Of a stretch of DNA of 64,000 nucleotides, positions 1 through 9,269 are shown piece by piece. The first letter of the stretch is position 1, and each line of letters begins with the position of its first letter. The stretch is from Ktedonosporobacter rubrisoli (GTDB lineage: Bacteria; Chloroflexota; Ktedonobacteria; Ktedonobacterales; Ktedonobacteraceae), in contig NZ_CP035758.1 of NCBI RefSeq assembly GCF_004208415.1, forward strand, positions 806,001 to 870,000. The letters run 5' to 3'. The notes under the pieces were generated by a model. That model had not been told where the DNA came from. It searched no databases and saw only the letters and a program-made list of their open reading frames with translations. The translations under genes and the position numbers were made by a program.

Positions 1-395
1 CCGCCCTGGAGAGTACAGGCTATGCCTTCACAGTCTTTCTCGCCAGTGGAGGCCATGTTAGTGTCTCGATTATAGAAACTGTGATCCGCGGCCTGATCGC
101 GCCATTTGGCCACGGCACCTGGACTGGCATTTTGGGGGCCGTGCTGTTTCAGCAGAGCACGAAGCAACATTTCCGTATCACGCGCCTGGTCCTGCTGACC
201 TACCTCTTCGTCTCACTTCTTCATGGCCTCTGGGATGGATTGCCGCACTCCATCTATCTGATAGTCTGGCCGGGCATTCCTCTCTCTCTTACCACTCTGG
301 GCATCGGCCTGCTCGGCATAATTCTGCTCATCGTCGTCTACAGGCGCTCTATTCGGCAGCAACTCGCGCTCCTTAGGGCACGACCGTTGCCCTGA
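1..395 (+). CDS. PrsW-family intramembrane protease, C-terminal part
   Basis: The frame is open from the left edge (reading from base 3) to the stop at 393-395, so the start lies outside the window. About 130 residues are visible. PrsW proteins are multi-pass glutamic-type membrane proteases. The visible part has the family's ALESTGYAF stretch (late FxxxE-type motif), then GHGTWTGILGA and HGLWDGLP with the conserved histidines, and ends with a hydrophobic helix and a basic tail. Family assignment is from these motifs; the substrate is unknown. Confidence 0.75.
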   Translation, partial: ALESTGYAFTVFLASGGHVSVSIIETVIRGLIAPFGHGTWTGILGAVLFQQSTKQHFRITRLVLLTYLFVSLLHGLWDGLPHSIYLIVWPGIPLSLTTLGIGLLGIILLIVVYRRSIRQQLALLRARPLP

Positions 396-688
396 GCCGT
401 CACGCACATAACATATTAATAACTGGACAAGCGTGCTGCAAGCAGTCCACAGCCAGTTAGATAAGGTCTCGCCTGGACGGATGGATGATTCGTGTAGAGC
501 AAGGGCCGACTTTTTAGCGCCTGCCCAGCCAGCTAAAATTAGCGCTTCGTCAGGATATTAGCCCAGCCTTAAAAAGTTGCTGCGCTGCTGACATACCGTT
601 GTCACAGGCCGGATGTATACTTCTAATAGTAAAGAGATCAAGTATGACTCATGAAATAGCTCACTAGCAAAGAAAGGCAGTAATATAT

Positions 689-1093
689 ATGGCCAGGCTA
701 CTTGGACCCGACTTCATTAGCTTACAAGTACGCGACCTCTCAGCTTCACGCACATTCTATACAGAAACTCTTGGCTTGACGATTGATGAGCGCTTCACAT
801 CTGCAGATTTTGTCCTCTTCGATACTAACTCGATTCCCTTAGGCATCAGTCAGGCAAAAGTAAATCTGGCAGAAGCGCCCCAGCCAGGTTGGGGCTTTAC
901 ACTCTGGCTCGACTGCGATCATGTCGATGAGCTACACGCCAGGTTGGAAGCGGCAGGAGTTACGATCGTTACGCCGCCTTTCAATAGTCCGTTCGGTCGC
1001 GCGCTCGTCTTTGCTGATCCCGATGGATATCGCATCACTGCCAATGAGAATCCCTGGGAGCGCTTCCCTTTAGGCGGCCGCAAAAAGCTTTAA
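689..1093 (+). CDS. VOC-family (glyoxalase/bleomycin-resistance-like) protein
   Basis: This 134-residue protein has the length and beta-alpha-beta-beta-beta repeat pattern of a single-subunit vicinal-oxygen-chelate protein. The N-terminal half contains FISLQVRDLSASRTFYTETLG and the C-terminal half GRALVFADPDGYRITANENP, with the family's late FADPDG turn. Members bind a metal or small ligand as dimers and act as lyases, dioxygenases or drug binders; the substrate cannot be read here. An AAGAAAGG stretch lies upstream of the ATG. It stands alone, with a TetR/hydrolase operon downstream in the same direction. Confidence 0.8.
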   Translation: MARLLGPDFISLQVRDLSASRTFYTETLGLTIDERFTSADFVLFDTNSIPLGISQAKVNLAEAPQPGWGFTLWLDCDHVDELHARLEAAGVTIVTPPFNSPFGRALVFADPDGYRITANENPWERFPLGGRKKL

Positions 1094-1183
1094 AACATCT
1101 ATCAAGGGATACAAACTTCTCATTTAGCCCATGAAAGGATCTTCCTCGGTCATTCCTGGCTGGCTCACTTCACCAGCCAGGTC

Positions 1184-1240
1184 TTGACATTTGCTAGACC
1201 GGTCGGTACAATAGAAACAGCAGCTAGACCAGTCGGTACA
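1184..1240 (+). promoter_or_regulatory. Promoter with two TetR operators upstream of the TetR gene
   Basis: TTGACA (1184-1189) and TACAAT (1207-1212) are 17 bp apart, a near-consensus vegetative promoter. Two direct copies of an 18-bp site, GCTAGACCRGTCGGTACA, lie at 1193-1210 and 1223-1240. The first fills the spacer and overlaps the -10; the second ends 10 bp before the start codon. The TAGACCRGTC core resembles operators described for Bacillus LmrA/YxaF, which fits autorepression by the TetR gene at 1251. Confidence 0.8.
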
Positions 1241-1250
1241 GGAGGATCTC

Positions 1251-1832
1251 ATGGAGACAGAAGGAACGCGGAAACGCATCATTACCACTACCGTTGAACT
1301 GATGGAGGCACAAGGCTATCATGCCACAGGCTTGAACCAAATCCTCCAGCAGAGCGCGGCGCCGAAAGGCTCGCTCTACCATCACTTTCCTGGGGGAAAA
1401 GAAGAGCTGGCGGCGGAGGCGATTTCGCTAGCCGGGCAGGCCATTACGAATGATCTCGATGCCCTTATCGCGGAGGGTACGGATTTGGGAACGGCGCTCT
1501 CTCTGCTCGCCGCCTTCTTTCGCGAGCGTCTCCAGATATCTCATTTTCAAAAAGGCTGTCCCCTGGCTACGGTCACATTAGAGATGGCGGCCACCAGCGA
1601 TCCTGTACAGCAGGCCTGTCGCGCCGTCTACCACGCCTGGCTGGCACGCCTCGAACACTTGCTGATTGCCTCGGGCTGCGAAGCAACAAGGGCCCCTGCG
1701 CGAGCGCTCTTTGTGCTCTCGACAATTGAAGGGGCGCTCTTACTCTGTCGGGCCGAGCGCAGTACACATCCCCTAGAAGAGGCGATGGATGAGCTCCGGC
1801 TCCTTTTTGCAGGAGATACCAAAGCACGATGA
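1251..1832 (+). CDS. TetR-family regulator, LmrA/YxaF-like
   Basis: A 193-residue repressor. The N-terminal 50 residues form the TetR helix-turn-helix: TRKRIITTTVELMEAQGYHATGLNQIL, then SAAPKGSLYHHFPGGKEEL, whose KGSLYHHFPGGKEEL ending is typical of the LmrA/YxaF branch. The C-terminal half is the helical ligand and dimer domain with QKGCPLATVTLE. GGAGG stands 8 bases before the ATG. The stop overlaps the start of the metallo-hydrolase at 1829 (ATGA), so the two are co-translated. Autoregulation is likely from the operator pair just upstream; the inducing ligand is unknown. Confidence 0.88.
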   Translation: METEGTRKRIITTTVELMEAQGYHATGLNQILQQSAAPKGSLYHHFPGGKEELAAEAISLAGQAITNDLDALIAEGTDLGTALSLLAAFFRERLQISHFQKGCPLATVTLEMAATSDPVQQACRAVYHAWLARLEHLLIASGCEATRAPARALFVLSTIEGALLLCRAERSTHPLEEAMDELRLLFAGDTKAR

Positions 1833-2557
1833 ACCTAACTGACCATTCTCCCTACCCAAAAGCTTCAGTCATTGATGAAGCACCAAGGCCACAAATGCGC
1901 ATGATTGCTCATCATGTCTGGCAGTTGTATAACCGTTTTCCGGCCAACCTCTTCAACGTCTATCTCATTGAGGATGTACTCGTTGACGCCGCCACACGCT
2001 GGGATGCTTCCAGTCTGCTCAAACAGCTGACAAATATCCCCCTTTCGCAAGTAGCCCTGACCCATTGCCACCCCGATCATCAAGGAGCTGTAAAACAGAT
2101 CTGCATGACGCGCGGCGTCCCTCTGGCCTGTCCTGAAGGGGACGTTGCGAGCATGGAGGGACATGCGCCCATGGTTCCTGGAACCGTCGCCATAAAAATA
2201 ATGCAACTGGGCTTCGCCGGACCAGCATATGCAGTCCAACGGTGCTTGCATGATGGCGACGAGATAGCCGGTTTTCGTGTCATCCATACACCCGGACATA
2301 CGCCTGGACATGTGATACACTTTCGCGAATCCGATCGGGTAGCACTTGTAGGGGACGTGTTGCGCAATAACCATCCCATCACGGGCAAAACTGGCCTGTA
2401 TGAGCCGCCAGACGTCTTTACGCTGGATCGCGAAGAGAACCGGCGCTCCATTCGTAAGCTTGCGCAATTACGCCCGGCTCTCCTCTGCTTCGGCCATGGG
2501 CCTGTGCTCTACGATATGGAGCAGCTTGATCGCTTTGTCGCCCGCCTCCCATCCTGA
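1829..2557 (+). CDS. Metallo-beta-lactamase-fold hydrolase
   Basis: A 242-residue MBL-fold enzyme. The metal-binding motif reads THCHPDHQG (about residue 77), followed by the later ligands in HTPGHTPGH and GDV, and a final FGHGP. Residues are those of a two-metal hydrolase of the glyoxalase II/lactonase type rather than a true beta-lactamase; no signal peptide is seen, so it is probably cytoplasmic. It overlaps the TetR gene by four bases and is presumably controlled by it, suggesting removal of a small toxic or signalling compound. Confidence 0.85.
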   Translation: MNLTDHSPYPKASVIDEAPRPQMRMIAHHVWQLYNRFPANLFNVYLIEDVLVDAATRWDASSLLKQLTNIPLSQVALTHCHPDHQGAVKQICMTRGVPLACPEGDVASMEGHAPMVPGTVAIKIMQLGFAGPAYAVQRCLHDGDEIAGFRVIHTPGHTPGHVIHFRESDRVALVGDVLRNNHPITGKTGLYEPPDVFTLDREENRRSIRKLAQLRPALLCFGHGPVLYDMEQLDRFVARLPS

Positions 2558-2577
2558 GTTGAATGCCAGGAGAGATA

Positions 2578-2616
2578 GGCCCGCTTGTTCATTTTGAAGA
2601 GGATAGCAAGCGGGCC
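2578..2616. terminator. Hairpin between convergent genes
   Basis: A perfect 10-bp stem, GGCCCGCTTG with CAAGCGGGCC, around a 19-nt loop lies between the ends of the metallo-hydrolase and the GH3 gene. It lacks a clear T-run, so it may serve as a bidirectional stop or RNA-end stabiliser. Confidence 0.55.
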
Positions 2617-2667
2617 ACTTAGACAGGCTAATTATCGCTGCAAGCTAGCGCTAAAGGGTCCAGAGAG

Positions 2668-5148
2668 CTAGAGCCACTTTCGGGAGCCGGTCAGCACAAA
2701 GCGGGCAGTTGCGCGAATATCCTGCGACGAAGCCCCAACCAGCACCTCAAACTCCCCAGCTTCAGCGATCCAGGCATGGGTCTTATCATCAAAATATGCA
2801 AGTGCTTCATCATTGAGCGAGAGCGTCACGCGCTGGCGTTCGCCAGGCTCAAGAGCTATTTTGGCAAAGGCTTTGAGCTCTTTCTCAGGGCGCTGCAAGT
2901 TCGCCTGAATGTCACGAATATAGAGCTGCACCACCTCCTGACCGCGGCGCTGACCGGTATTGCGCACATCGATGGAGACCTGCAGGCTCTCGCCGGGTGC
3001 TATCGCTTCTTGGCTCAACTGTAGTGAACTGTAAGCAAATTCTGTATAGGAACGCCCAAAGCCGAACGGGAAAAGCGGGGAAATCTTCTTCTTCTCATAG
3101 TAACGATAGCCAATAAAGATGCCCTCGCCATAACGAATCTTGCCGTTCTCGCCGGGGAAATTGAGATAGGCCGGATTGTCTTCAAGGCGTTGAGGAAATG
3201 TCTGCGGCAACTTGCCCGAAGGATTGACCTCGCCAAAGAGCACGTCGGCGATGGCATTGCCACATTCCTGACCTGGATACCAGGCTACCAGGACCGCAGC
3301 CACGCTATCAAGCCAGGGCATAGCGACGGGCGAACCAACATTGAGCACGACGACAGTGTGCGGATTGACCTCCGCAACTCTGGCAATCAGCTCATTTTGG
3401 GCTGACGGCAATTCCATAGTGCGCCGATCGAAACCTTCGCTCTCCCATTCGCCGCCCAGTCCCGCGAAAATAAGCGCCACATCAGAACGAGCCGCCAGCG
3501 TCACGGCCCGCTCCAACATATCAGCGGGAAGCGGTGGCAGACAGCCCAGACGAAAAGCTGCCATCAGCAAATCTGCTCTCTTGCTGTATTCAAGCGTGAG
3601 CTCATACTCCTGGCCTGCAGTTAGCACAACGCTATGCGTGAGCTCGGCCGAGCCCATACCAAAGTACGTATCGCCCGGCTCCTGCTTGCTCCAGTTATCG
3701 ATAATTTCCTCTCCAGCCAGCGAGAGGCGGCTCAAGCCCGCGCTGGTTAAGCTGAAACTATAGGTTCCCGTCACAGGCGGCACAAAATATCCCCTGGCCC
3801 GCAAGGCAAACTGTTGCGAGTCTACAGATTCGGGCAGCTTATCCAACAGGATCAATTCCGCAGATAGTTGCTGCTCGGTCCAGATTGGCGTACCTGTTGG
3901 CTCGCTTCCATTAAAATATTCGAGGCTCAGGCCGTGGCTTGAATGCTCACGATTGGCAAAGATGTGCTCATGATCGAGCAGAGGCAACAACTTATGATTG
4001 GTGCAGCCGGGCTCATAGCCAAGCGTAATCTGATCGCCGGCGCAGGCCTGCACGCCTTCAAAAGGAGTAACCACGTAATGAGGATTGACCTGCGCGCTTC
4101 CCCCACCCATCATATAGGCCTCTTTAGCACCGGGCCCAATGATCGCCAGTGATTTCAGCTGTTCGCGCTGCAGCGGGAGCATATCGCGCTCATTTTTGAG
4201 CAAAACTATACCTTCGGCGGCCGCCTCGCGAATCAGGCGACGATGCTCAGGGCGATCAAGCGCCTGCTCCTTCTCCTCCTGGGAATTGGCAAACATTCCA
4301 GTTCTCTGCAACAAGCGCATCAGACGCCGCACGCTGGCATCGATAGTGCTTTCAGCAACTTCCCCATCCCTGACGGCCTGCAGCAACTTCTCGCCTCTCC
4401 ACTGTCCCGGACCAGGCATCTCCAGATCGAGGCCAGCATTGAGCGAGGCCGCCGTGCTTTTGACCGATAAAAACCAGTCAGAGATTACCACGCCATCGAA
4501 GCCCCATTCCTGGCGTAAAATATCTTGCAAAAGGTAAGGATGCTCGCTGGCCGCAACTCCATTGACCAGATTATATGCCGCCATCAGGGCCCAGGTGTGG
4601 GCCTCGCACACGGCCGCGCGAAACGGTGGAAGATAGATCTCTCGCAAGGCTCGCTCATCGACTTCGGCGCTGATGCTCGTCCGCTCGTACTCGGAATCGT
4701 TACATACATAGTGCTTTACCGTTGCCCCAACTCCCTGACTCTGCACTCCCGTAATATAGGCAACCCCCATACGTGCGGTCAGGTAGGGATCTTCGGAGAA
4801 GCTTTCAAAATTGCGCCCGGCCAGCGGCGAGCGATGCATATTGACAGTGGGAGCCAGCAGGACACGCGCGCCCTTCGTGCGGGCCTCCTGGCCCAGAGCC
4901 TGGCCAATGCGCTCAACCAGTGCGGTATTCCAGGTGGCCGCCAAGGATGTGCCGTCAGGAAAGCAAGCCGCAGTCGTCCCGCCGAACATGGTATCTCCAC
5001 GCGCTCCGTTCGGACCATCCGTAACCTTCAAAGCCGGAATGCCAAGCCGCTCGATAGCAACTGTATGCCACATATCTGAGCCGGCCAACAGCGAAACTTT
5101 TTCCTGTAGTGTCATCTGCTGCAATAGATCTTCGCAAAAATCAGCCAT
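2668..5148 (-). CDS. Glycoside hydrolase family 3 beta-glucosidase with PA14 insert
   Basis: An 826-residue enzyme that removes beta-linked glucose-type sugars from non-reducing ends. The TIM-barrel domain comes first with LLAPTVNMHRSPLAGRNFE and KHYVCNDSEYER; the nucleophile is the Asp of VISDWF (about residue 224). The sandwich domain starts near residue 300 (GIVLLKNE). A PA14 sugar-binding domain of about 140 residues (around 395-540, SLEYFNG to FSLTSAG) is inserted in it, and a fibronectin-III-like domain closes the protein. No signal peptide is visible. AGGGAGG precedes the ATG. It is divergent from the DUF899 gene. Confidence 0.93.
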   Translation of the reverse strand: MADFCEDLLQQMTLQEKVSLLAGSDMWHTVAIERLGIPALKVTDGPNGARGDTMFGGTTAACFPDGTSLAATWNTALVERIGQALGQEARTKGARVLLAPTVNMHRSPLAGRNFESFSEDPYLTARMGVAYITGVQSQGVGATVKHYVCNDSEYERTSISAEVDERALREIYLPPFRAAVCEAHTWALMAAYNLVNGVAASEHPYLLQDILRQEWGFDGVVISDWFLSVKSTAASLNAGLDLEMPGPGQWRGEKLLQAVRDGEVAESTIDASVRRLMRLLQRTGMFANSQEEKEQALDRPEHRRLIREAAAEGIVLLKNERDMLPLQREQLKSLAIIGPGAKEAYMMGGGSAQVNPHYVVTPFEGVQACAGDQITLGYEPGCTNHKLLPLLDHEHIFANREHSSHGLSLEYFNGSEPTGTPIWTEQQLSAELILLDKLPESVDSQQFALRARGYFVPPVTGTYSFSLTSAGLSRLSLAGEEIIDNWSKQEPGDTYFGMGSAELTHSVVLTAGQEYELTLEYSKRADLLMAAFRLGCLPPLPADMLERAVTLAARSDVALIFAGLGGEWESEGFDRRTMELPSAQNELIARVAEVNPHTVVVLNVGSPVAMPWLDSVAAVLVAWYPGQECGNAIADVLFGEVNPSGKLPQTFPQRLEDNPAYLNFPGENGKIRYGEGIFIGYRYYEKKKISPLFPFGFGRSYTEFAYSSLQLSQEAIAPGESLQVSIDVRNTGQRRGQEVVQLYIRDIQANLQRPEKELKAFAKIALEPGERQRVTLSLNDEALAYFDDKTHAWIAEAGEFEVLVGASSQDIRATARFVLTGSRKWL

Positions 5149-5400
5149 AGTTCCCTCCCTTTTCTGGCCTGAGGCCCTGGATATTCTCCAGATTGACGGC
5201 TAGCTCAGCGGTCCAGCAACGAGAAAACACGCTCACAATCTCTCCATCCCTTCATAGATAGTGTCTAAAGCACCCGCGTCTGCCAGCTACTAAATTATAC
5301 AGTCAGCTGGCCTTATTCCGACACTATACGCAAGCATTCTGCAAAAACTGGCTGCCAGAAATGAGCAAGATCAGAGAAGCTATCTTCTTTCTTAGCTAAT

Positions 5401-5439
5401 AGAATAGATTTTGTTGCAATTTGCAAGCAACGCTATTCT
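5401..5439. promoter_or_regulatory. Nested dyad in the 345-bp gap between GH3 and DUF899 genes
   Basis: The divergent gap 5149-5493 contains no gene. At 5401-5439 an outer repeat AGAATAG/CTATTCT encloses an inner repeat GTTGC/GCAAC around AATTTGCAA, about 55 bases before the DUF899 start. This looks like an operator or a short RNA hairpin. Its GATTTTGTTGC half is also found in the operator of the MarR gene at 29.8 kb. Which gene it serves is unknown. Confidence 0.5.
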
Positions 5440-5493
5440 CTCTAACGGGAATCATACCGCGCCTCGCGCGGGGAGAGGAAGAAGGAAACACTG

Positions 5494-6300
5494 ATGAACA
5501 CACATGATCAGCACAATTTCACGAGCGGTAGTGACAGCGCTGCGCTGCCTGCGATAGTCGACAGGGCGAGCTGGCAAGCGGAACTTGATAAGCTGCTAGT
5601 TCGAGAAAAGGCCCACACCCGCGAAGGCGATGCAATCGCGGCGGCTCGTCGGCGACTCCCGATGGTGGAAGTGGACCCCACAATTACGCTGATCGGCCCG
5701 CACGGACCGCTCACGCTGTTGGAGGCCTTCGAGGGCCGCAAGCAGTTGATCGCCTACTTTTTTATGTGGCACACGGGTCAACCTGCAGCTGCCCAGTGTG
5801 AGGGCTGCACCAAATACAACGGCCAGGTGCGCGAGCTGTCATATCTGCATTCCCGCGATGTGACCTATGCCACCTTCTGCCAGGGCCCCTACGAAGAGAG
5901 CGCTCGCTACCGCGACTTTATGGGCTGGGATGCCCCGTGGTACTCGGTGCAGGACTCCGCCGAGGCCCTGCTCGCCGGGCGCCCGGTCGGCGAGTTCTAC
6001 CTGGTATGCTACCTGCAGCACGGCGGCCGCGTGTTCGAGACCTACTGGACCAAAGGCCGTAGCGTTGAGGTAATGTCTCCCAGCTATGGGTTGTTGGACA
6101 AGACTATCTACGGACGACAGGAGAAGTGGGAGGACTCGCCCGCCGGTTGGCCGCAACTCTGGGGAGAAAATACCGCCGAACCCCATCCCTATCGCATGCG
6201 CGGACGTCCCATTCCCCAATGGTCCCGGCTGGCGGCTGGACACTCCGACGATCTCGGCACCAGTGCTCCCGCCACAACCTCGCACTGTTGTGGCGACTAA
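5494..6300 (+). CDS. DUF899 thioredoxin-like protein
   Basis: A 268-residue DUF899-family protein. The segment GRKQLIAYFFMWHTG, QCEGCTKYNGQ and FCQGPYEESARYRDFMGW is characteristic of this thioredoxin-fold family, and the CEGC pair stands near the usual redox position. The C-terminus is histidine and cysteine rich, ending SHCCGD. The enzymatic role of the family is not established. The start is supported by GGAAGAAGGA upstream. A metal-linked DUF2182 membrane gene follows about 180 bases later. Confidence 0.85.
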   Translation: MNTHDQHNFTSGSDSAALPAIVDRASWQAELDKLLVREKAHTREGDAIAAARRRLPMVEVDPTITLIGPHGPLTLLEAFEGRKQLIAYFFMWHTGQPAAAQCEGCTKYNGQVRELSYLHSRDVTYATFCQGPYEESARYRDFMGWDAPWYSVQDSAEALLAGRPVGEFYLVCYLQHGGRVFETYWTKGRSVEVMSPSYGLLDKTIYGRQEKWEDSPAGWPQLWGENTAEPHPYRMRGRPIPQWSRLAAGHSDDLGTSAPATTSHCCGD

Positions 6301-6477
6301 ACTATGATCTGCGATCAGCACTGATCGCAAGCGGTCATTCCGCATGAAATCGGCATCACAATAGATACAAGGACTGAACGTCTGAGTAGCTGCCGCGCCT
6401 TTCTGTGCCTGTACACAATGCTCGCTTGCATTGGATGCATGCCTCAAGGTGCGGCAGTGTTCCGCAAGGAGGGACAT

Positions 6478-7224
6478 ATGAGCTTGCAACGGGAACGCCC
6501 CCTCATCCTGGCATTACTGCTGATCCTGACCGCTGCGTCGTGGGCGCTTTTGATCTGGCAGTCTACCACAGCAGAAATGATGGATATGAGCCTGACGATG
6601 GATATGGAGGCTGGCTTGTTTCTTGGCCTCTGGACTGTGATGATGGTGGCGATGATGTTTCCCGCAACCACCCCCATAAACCTGGCTTTCGTACAAGCTC
6701 AGTACGAGAGATCAAACCGTAAGCATGCCTTTGTCCCTATCTTGATCTTTGTAGGCGCATACTTGCTGATCTGGACGCTCTTCGGAGGGCTGGCCTATCT
6801 CGGCGCGAACGCGGCCTCGGAATTAGCACGAAGCGTTCCCTGGCTCATGCTGAACGCCTCCCGCATCGGTGGAGGCGTTCTTATCCTGGCTGGCCTTTAC
6901 CAGTTCACACCCTTCAAACGTGCCTGCCTGACAACCTGCTGCAAACCCCAGCAGTTCATGTTTGAGAGATGGCGCGACGGCCGCATCGGCGCCTTGCACA
7001 TGGGCCTCTCCCATGGGTTCGCTTGCCTGGGAGCAAACTGGTTGCTCTGTATCCTGCTCTTCCCTCTGGGCATCATGAATTGGGCTGCGATGCTCGTGCT
7101 AACCGTTGTAATCTTCGCAGAAAGGGTTTTTCCACAGGCAGTGCGCATTGCTCAAGTGGTGGGGCTGGCCTTGATCCTCTATGGCATCTTTATGATCGTC
7201 ATGCCCGCCGCTCACTCAATGTAG
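6478..7224 (+). CDS. DUF2182 multi-pass membrane protein
   Basis: About 248 residues with five or six membrane segments. The start is set at 6478 because AAGGAGGG lies just before it; an in-frame ATG at 6418 has no such site. DUF2182 features are MMVAMMFPATTPI after the first segments, then a cysteine-rich loop ACLTTCCKPQQF and MGLSHGFACLGANW. The family is described as a predicted metal-binding membrane protein; function is not proven. It may be co-expressed with the upstream DUF899 gene. Confidence 0.85.
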   Translation: MSLQRERPLILALLLILTAASWALLIWQSTTAEMMDMSLTMDMEAGLFLGLWTVMMVAMMFPATTPINLAFVQAQYERSNRKHAFVPILIFVGAYLLIWTLFGGLAYLGANAASELARSVPWLMLNASRIGGGVLILAGLYQFTPFKRACLTTCCKPQQFMFERWRDGRIGALHMGLSHGFACLGANWLLCILLFPLGIMNWAAMLVLTVVIFAERVFPQAVRIAQVVGLALILYGIFMIVMPAAHSM

Positions 7225-7370
7225 CCGAGAAATCGCTAGCGCAGGAAAAGGCAGCACGTAACAAATAGCTATGGCTTCTAAATTCTGCTGCCTACTCAAC
7301 GGCCTGGGCCGGGGATGCAAACGTGCCAAAGGGATATGAAGGGCATTTCGCTAATAAGTGCGGGGAGAGC

Positions 7371-7886
7371 CTAGCGCTTACGCTTATCCCAGCCTTGCTG
7401 AGTAGAGGGGCGAAGATTTACCTCAGGCTTCTCCCAATCAATAACCTGCTGGGAGAAGAGATTTGAAGTCACCACATTAGTTGTCTGCTCTCCATAGAAG
7501 CTTAAGCGCTCGGTAAAAGCTTCAAGGTGCTCCATTGAGCTAAGAGCAACCTTGAGCAGTGCACAATAGTTTCCACTGAGCTTATACATCTCAAGAATCT
7601 CTGGAAACTTCTCGGCGCTGCTGGTCTTAAACAGACAGTGATCAGGGAAACAGCGCAGCTGGATAAAGACCAGCAAGGGCAAACCAAGCTTTGTAACTTC
7701 CACTTGCGCCCCATAGCTGGTGATAATGCCGGCATCTTCTAACTTGCGCACCCGCTCAGCGGTAGCCGGAGCCGATAAGCCTACGCGCCTGCCCAGCTCA
7801 TTATAGGAAAGACGCGCATCCTTCTGCAGCTCGCGCAAAATCTTCCAATCGGTCTGATCGAGAGATCTTTCTGACTGTAAAGCCAT
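7371..7886 (-). CDS. Lrp/AsnC-family regulator
   Basis: A 171-residue regulator starting at MALQSERSLDQTDWKIL; the start at 7886 is chosen because the family begins a few residues before LDQTDWKILRELQKDAR, and AGGAAAGG lies upstream. The helix-turn-helix is LSYNELGRRVGLSAPATAERVRKLEDAGII, followed by the ligand-binding RAM half ending near FYGEQTT. It is divergent from the MFS exporter with 140 bases between, a usual layout for control of an efflux gene by an amino-acid-responsive regulator. The ligand is not evident. Confidence 0.9.
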   Translation of the reverse strand: MALQSERSLDQTDWKILRELQKDARLSYNELGRRVGLSAPATAERVRKLEDAGIITSYGAQVEVTKLGLPLLVFIQLRCFPDHCLFKTSSAEKFPEILEMYKLSGNYCALLKVALSSMEHLEAFTERLSFYGEQTTNVVTSNLFSQQVIDWEKPEVNLRPSTQQGWDKRKR

Positions 7887-8026
7887 TTCCCAAATTACCT
7901 TTCCTACTAAAAGAAAGTATAGCACATTTCGTTCTGACCGCTATTCCTCCCCGGCAAGCACGCTGCTAATATGAAGCGCAACTTAGCGCAAACCATCAGC
8001 TAGTAAACATAGAAGGCATATTTTTC

Positions 8027-9250
8027 ATGTCACCAAGGACTCAAAGCCATTTAATCGAGGTAGGACAGGAGCCTCTCACGCGCACTAACCCGCGCATCAT
8101 CTTGCTTACGCTGGGCATGTTCGCCCTGGGCACCGATGCCTTTATCGTCGCGGGAATCCTGCCTGTCATTGCTCACGAGACCGGAGTAAGCGAGGGGCTG
8201 GTCGGGCAGTTGATTACAGTTTTCGCCTTAACCTATGGCCTGGGAGCGCCGCTTCTGGCAGCCTTGGCAGGGCGCTTGTCGCCTGAACGTGTCCTGGTTG
8301 GCGCCCTGGGCTTACTTGCTCTTGCCAATCTTGCCTCGGCACTCTCTCCCTCGTTCCTGTTCTTATTGCTCTCGCGCATTCTGGCCGGCTGTTTTGCGGC
8401 TGCCTATACGCCGCTGGCCTTCGCCGTGGGTATCAAGCTTGCGCCTGCGGCCAAAAGGGGCCAGGCTCTGGCCCTGGTGGTAAGCGGATTAAATATTGCA
8501 ACGGTGCTGGGCGCTCCGCTCGGCACCTGGGTTGGCGAATACTTTGGCTGGAGGCTCTCCTTTACGCTCGTAGCTGCGCTGGCCGGCCTTGCCTTCCTTG
8601 CCCTGCTGATCTGCGGACTTCCCAAATCAGCGCCGCCAGCACCGCTCTCTCTCTCACAACGGCTGCTACCAATTACACAGCCGCGCATAGTCCTGGCCCT
8701 CCTGCCAGCGCTGTTGTGGAATACAGGCGTCTATATCATGTACCCCTACGTGGCTTTGCTTTTACAGCAGCAGATTCACATCTCAGATGTAAGCTTCCTA
8801 CTCGCCTGCTTTGGCCTGGGCATCGTATGTGCCAACTGGATAAGCGGAAGGCTGGCTGACAGCTTTCGGCCCCATTGGCTTGTCCTGATCTTTCTAGGAG
8901 CTCTGCTGGTCGTACAGTTTGCCCTTCCCTTGCTTACCACCACGCTCATCAGCGGAGCGATCCTGCTCTTGCTCTGGGGAATGAGCTTTGCCTCGCTCTT
9001 TATTCCCCAGCAGCAGCGCTTGCTCAATATTGCGCCAGAGCATGCAAACGTTCTTTTAGCCCTCAACAACTCGGGCCTGTACCTGGGCATCTCCGCTGGA
9101 GCTGCCGTGGGCGGCCTGGCTCTGCGCTACTTCGCCGTTCCCCAGTTGGCCTGGATAGGCGTTTTGAGCATCCTTAGCGCAGCGCTCATCGTAGCCATTA
9201 CGCCCCGCTTGAACCGCAAGGCCGCCCAAAAGAAAAAAGCTAAGGCCTGA
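8027..9250 (+). CDS. MFS exporter, DHA1/AraJ-like
   Basis: A 407-residue protein with 12 predicted membrane segments. The start of the first helix, LGMFALGTDAFIVAGILPVIA, and the following QLITVFALTYGLGAPLLAALAGRLSPERVL loop between helices 2 and 3 are typical of the DHA1 drug or arabinose-exporter group. It ends with a lysine-rich cytoplasmic tail. It is divergent from the Lrp gene, which probably regulates it. Substrate cannot be predicted. Confidence 0.88.
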   Translation: MSPRTQSHLIEVGQEPLTRTNPRIILLTLGMFALGTDAFIVAGILPVIAHETGVSEGLVGQLITVFALTYGLGAPLLAALAGRLSPERVLVGALGLLALANLASALSPSFLFLLLSRILAGCFAAAYTPLAFAVGIKLAPAAKRGQALALVVSGLNIATVLGAPLGTWVGEYFGWRLSFTLVAALAGLAFLALLICGLPKSAPPAPLSLSQRLLPITQPRIVLALLPALLWNTGVYIMYPYVALLLQQQIHISDVSFLLACFGLGIVCANWISGRLADSFRPHWLVLIFLGALLVVQFALPLLTTTLISGAILLLLWGMSFASLFIPQQQRLLNIAPEHANVLLALNNSGLYLGISAGAAVGGLALRYFAVPQLAWIGVLSILSAALIVAITPRLNRKAAQKKKAKA

Positions 9251-9269
9251 AAAATGTCGGCAGGCATAA

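Noticed and set aside
1865-2467. 200-codon minus-strand frame opposite the metallo-hydrolase gene
   Set aside because: Lies wholly within a well-supported MBL-fold gene, and its product has no recognisable motif.
3341-3763. Serine-rich plus-strand frame opposite the GH3 gene
   Set aside because: Antisense of a conserved enzyme; low-complexity product typical of a shadow frame.
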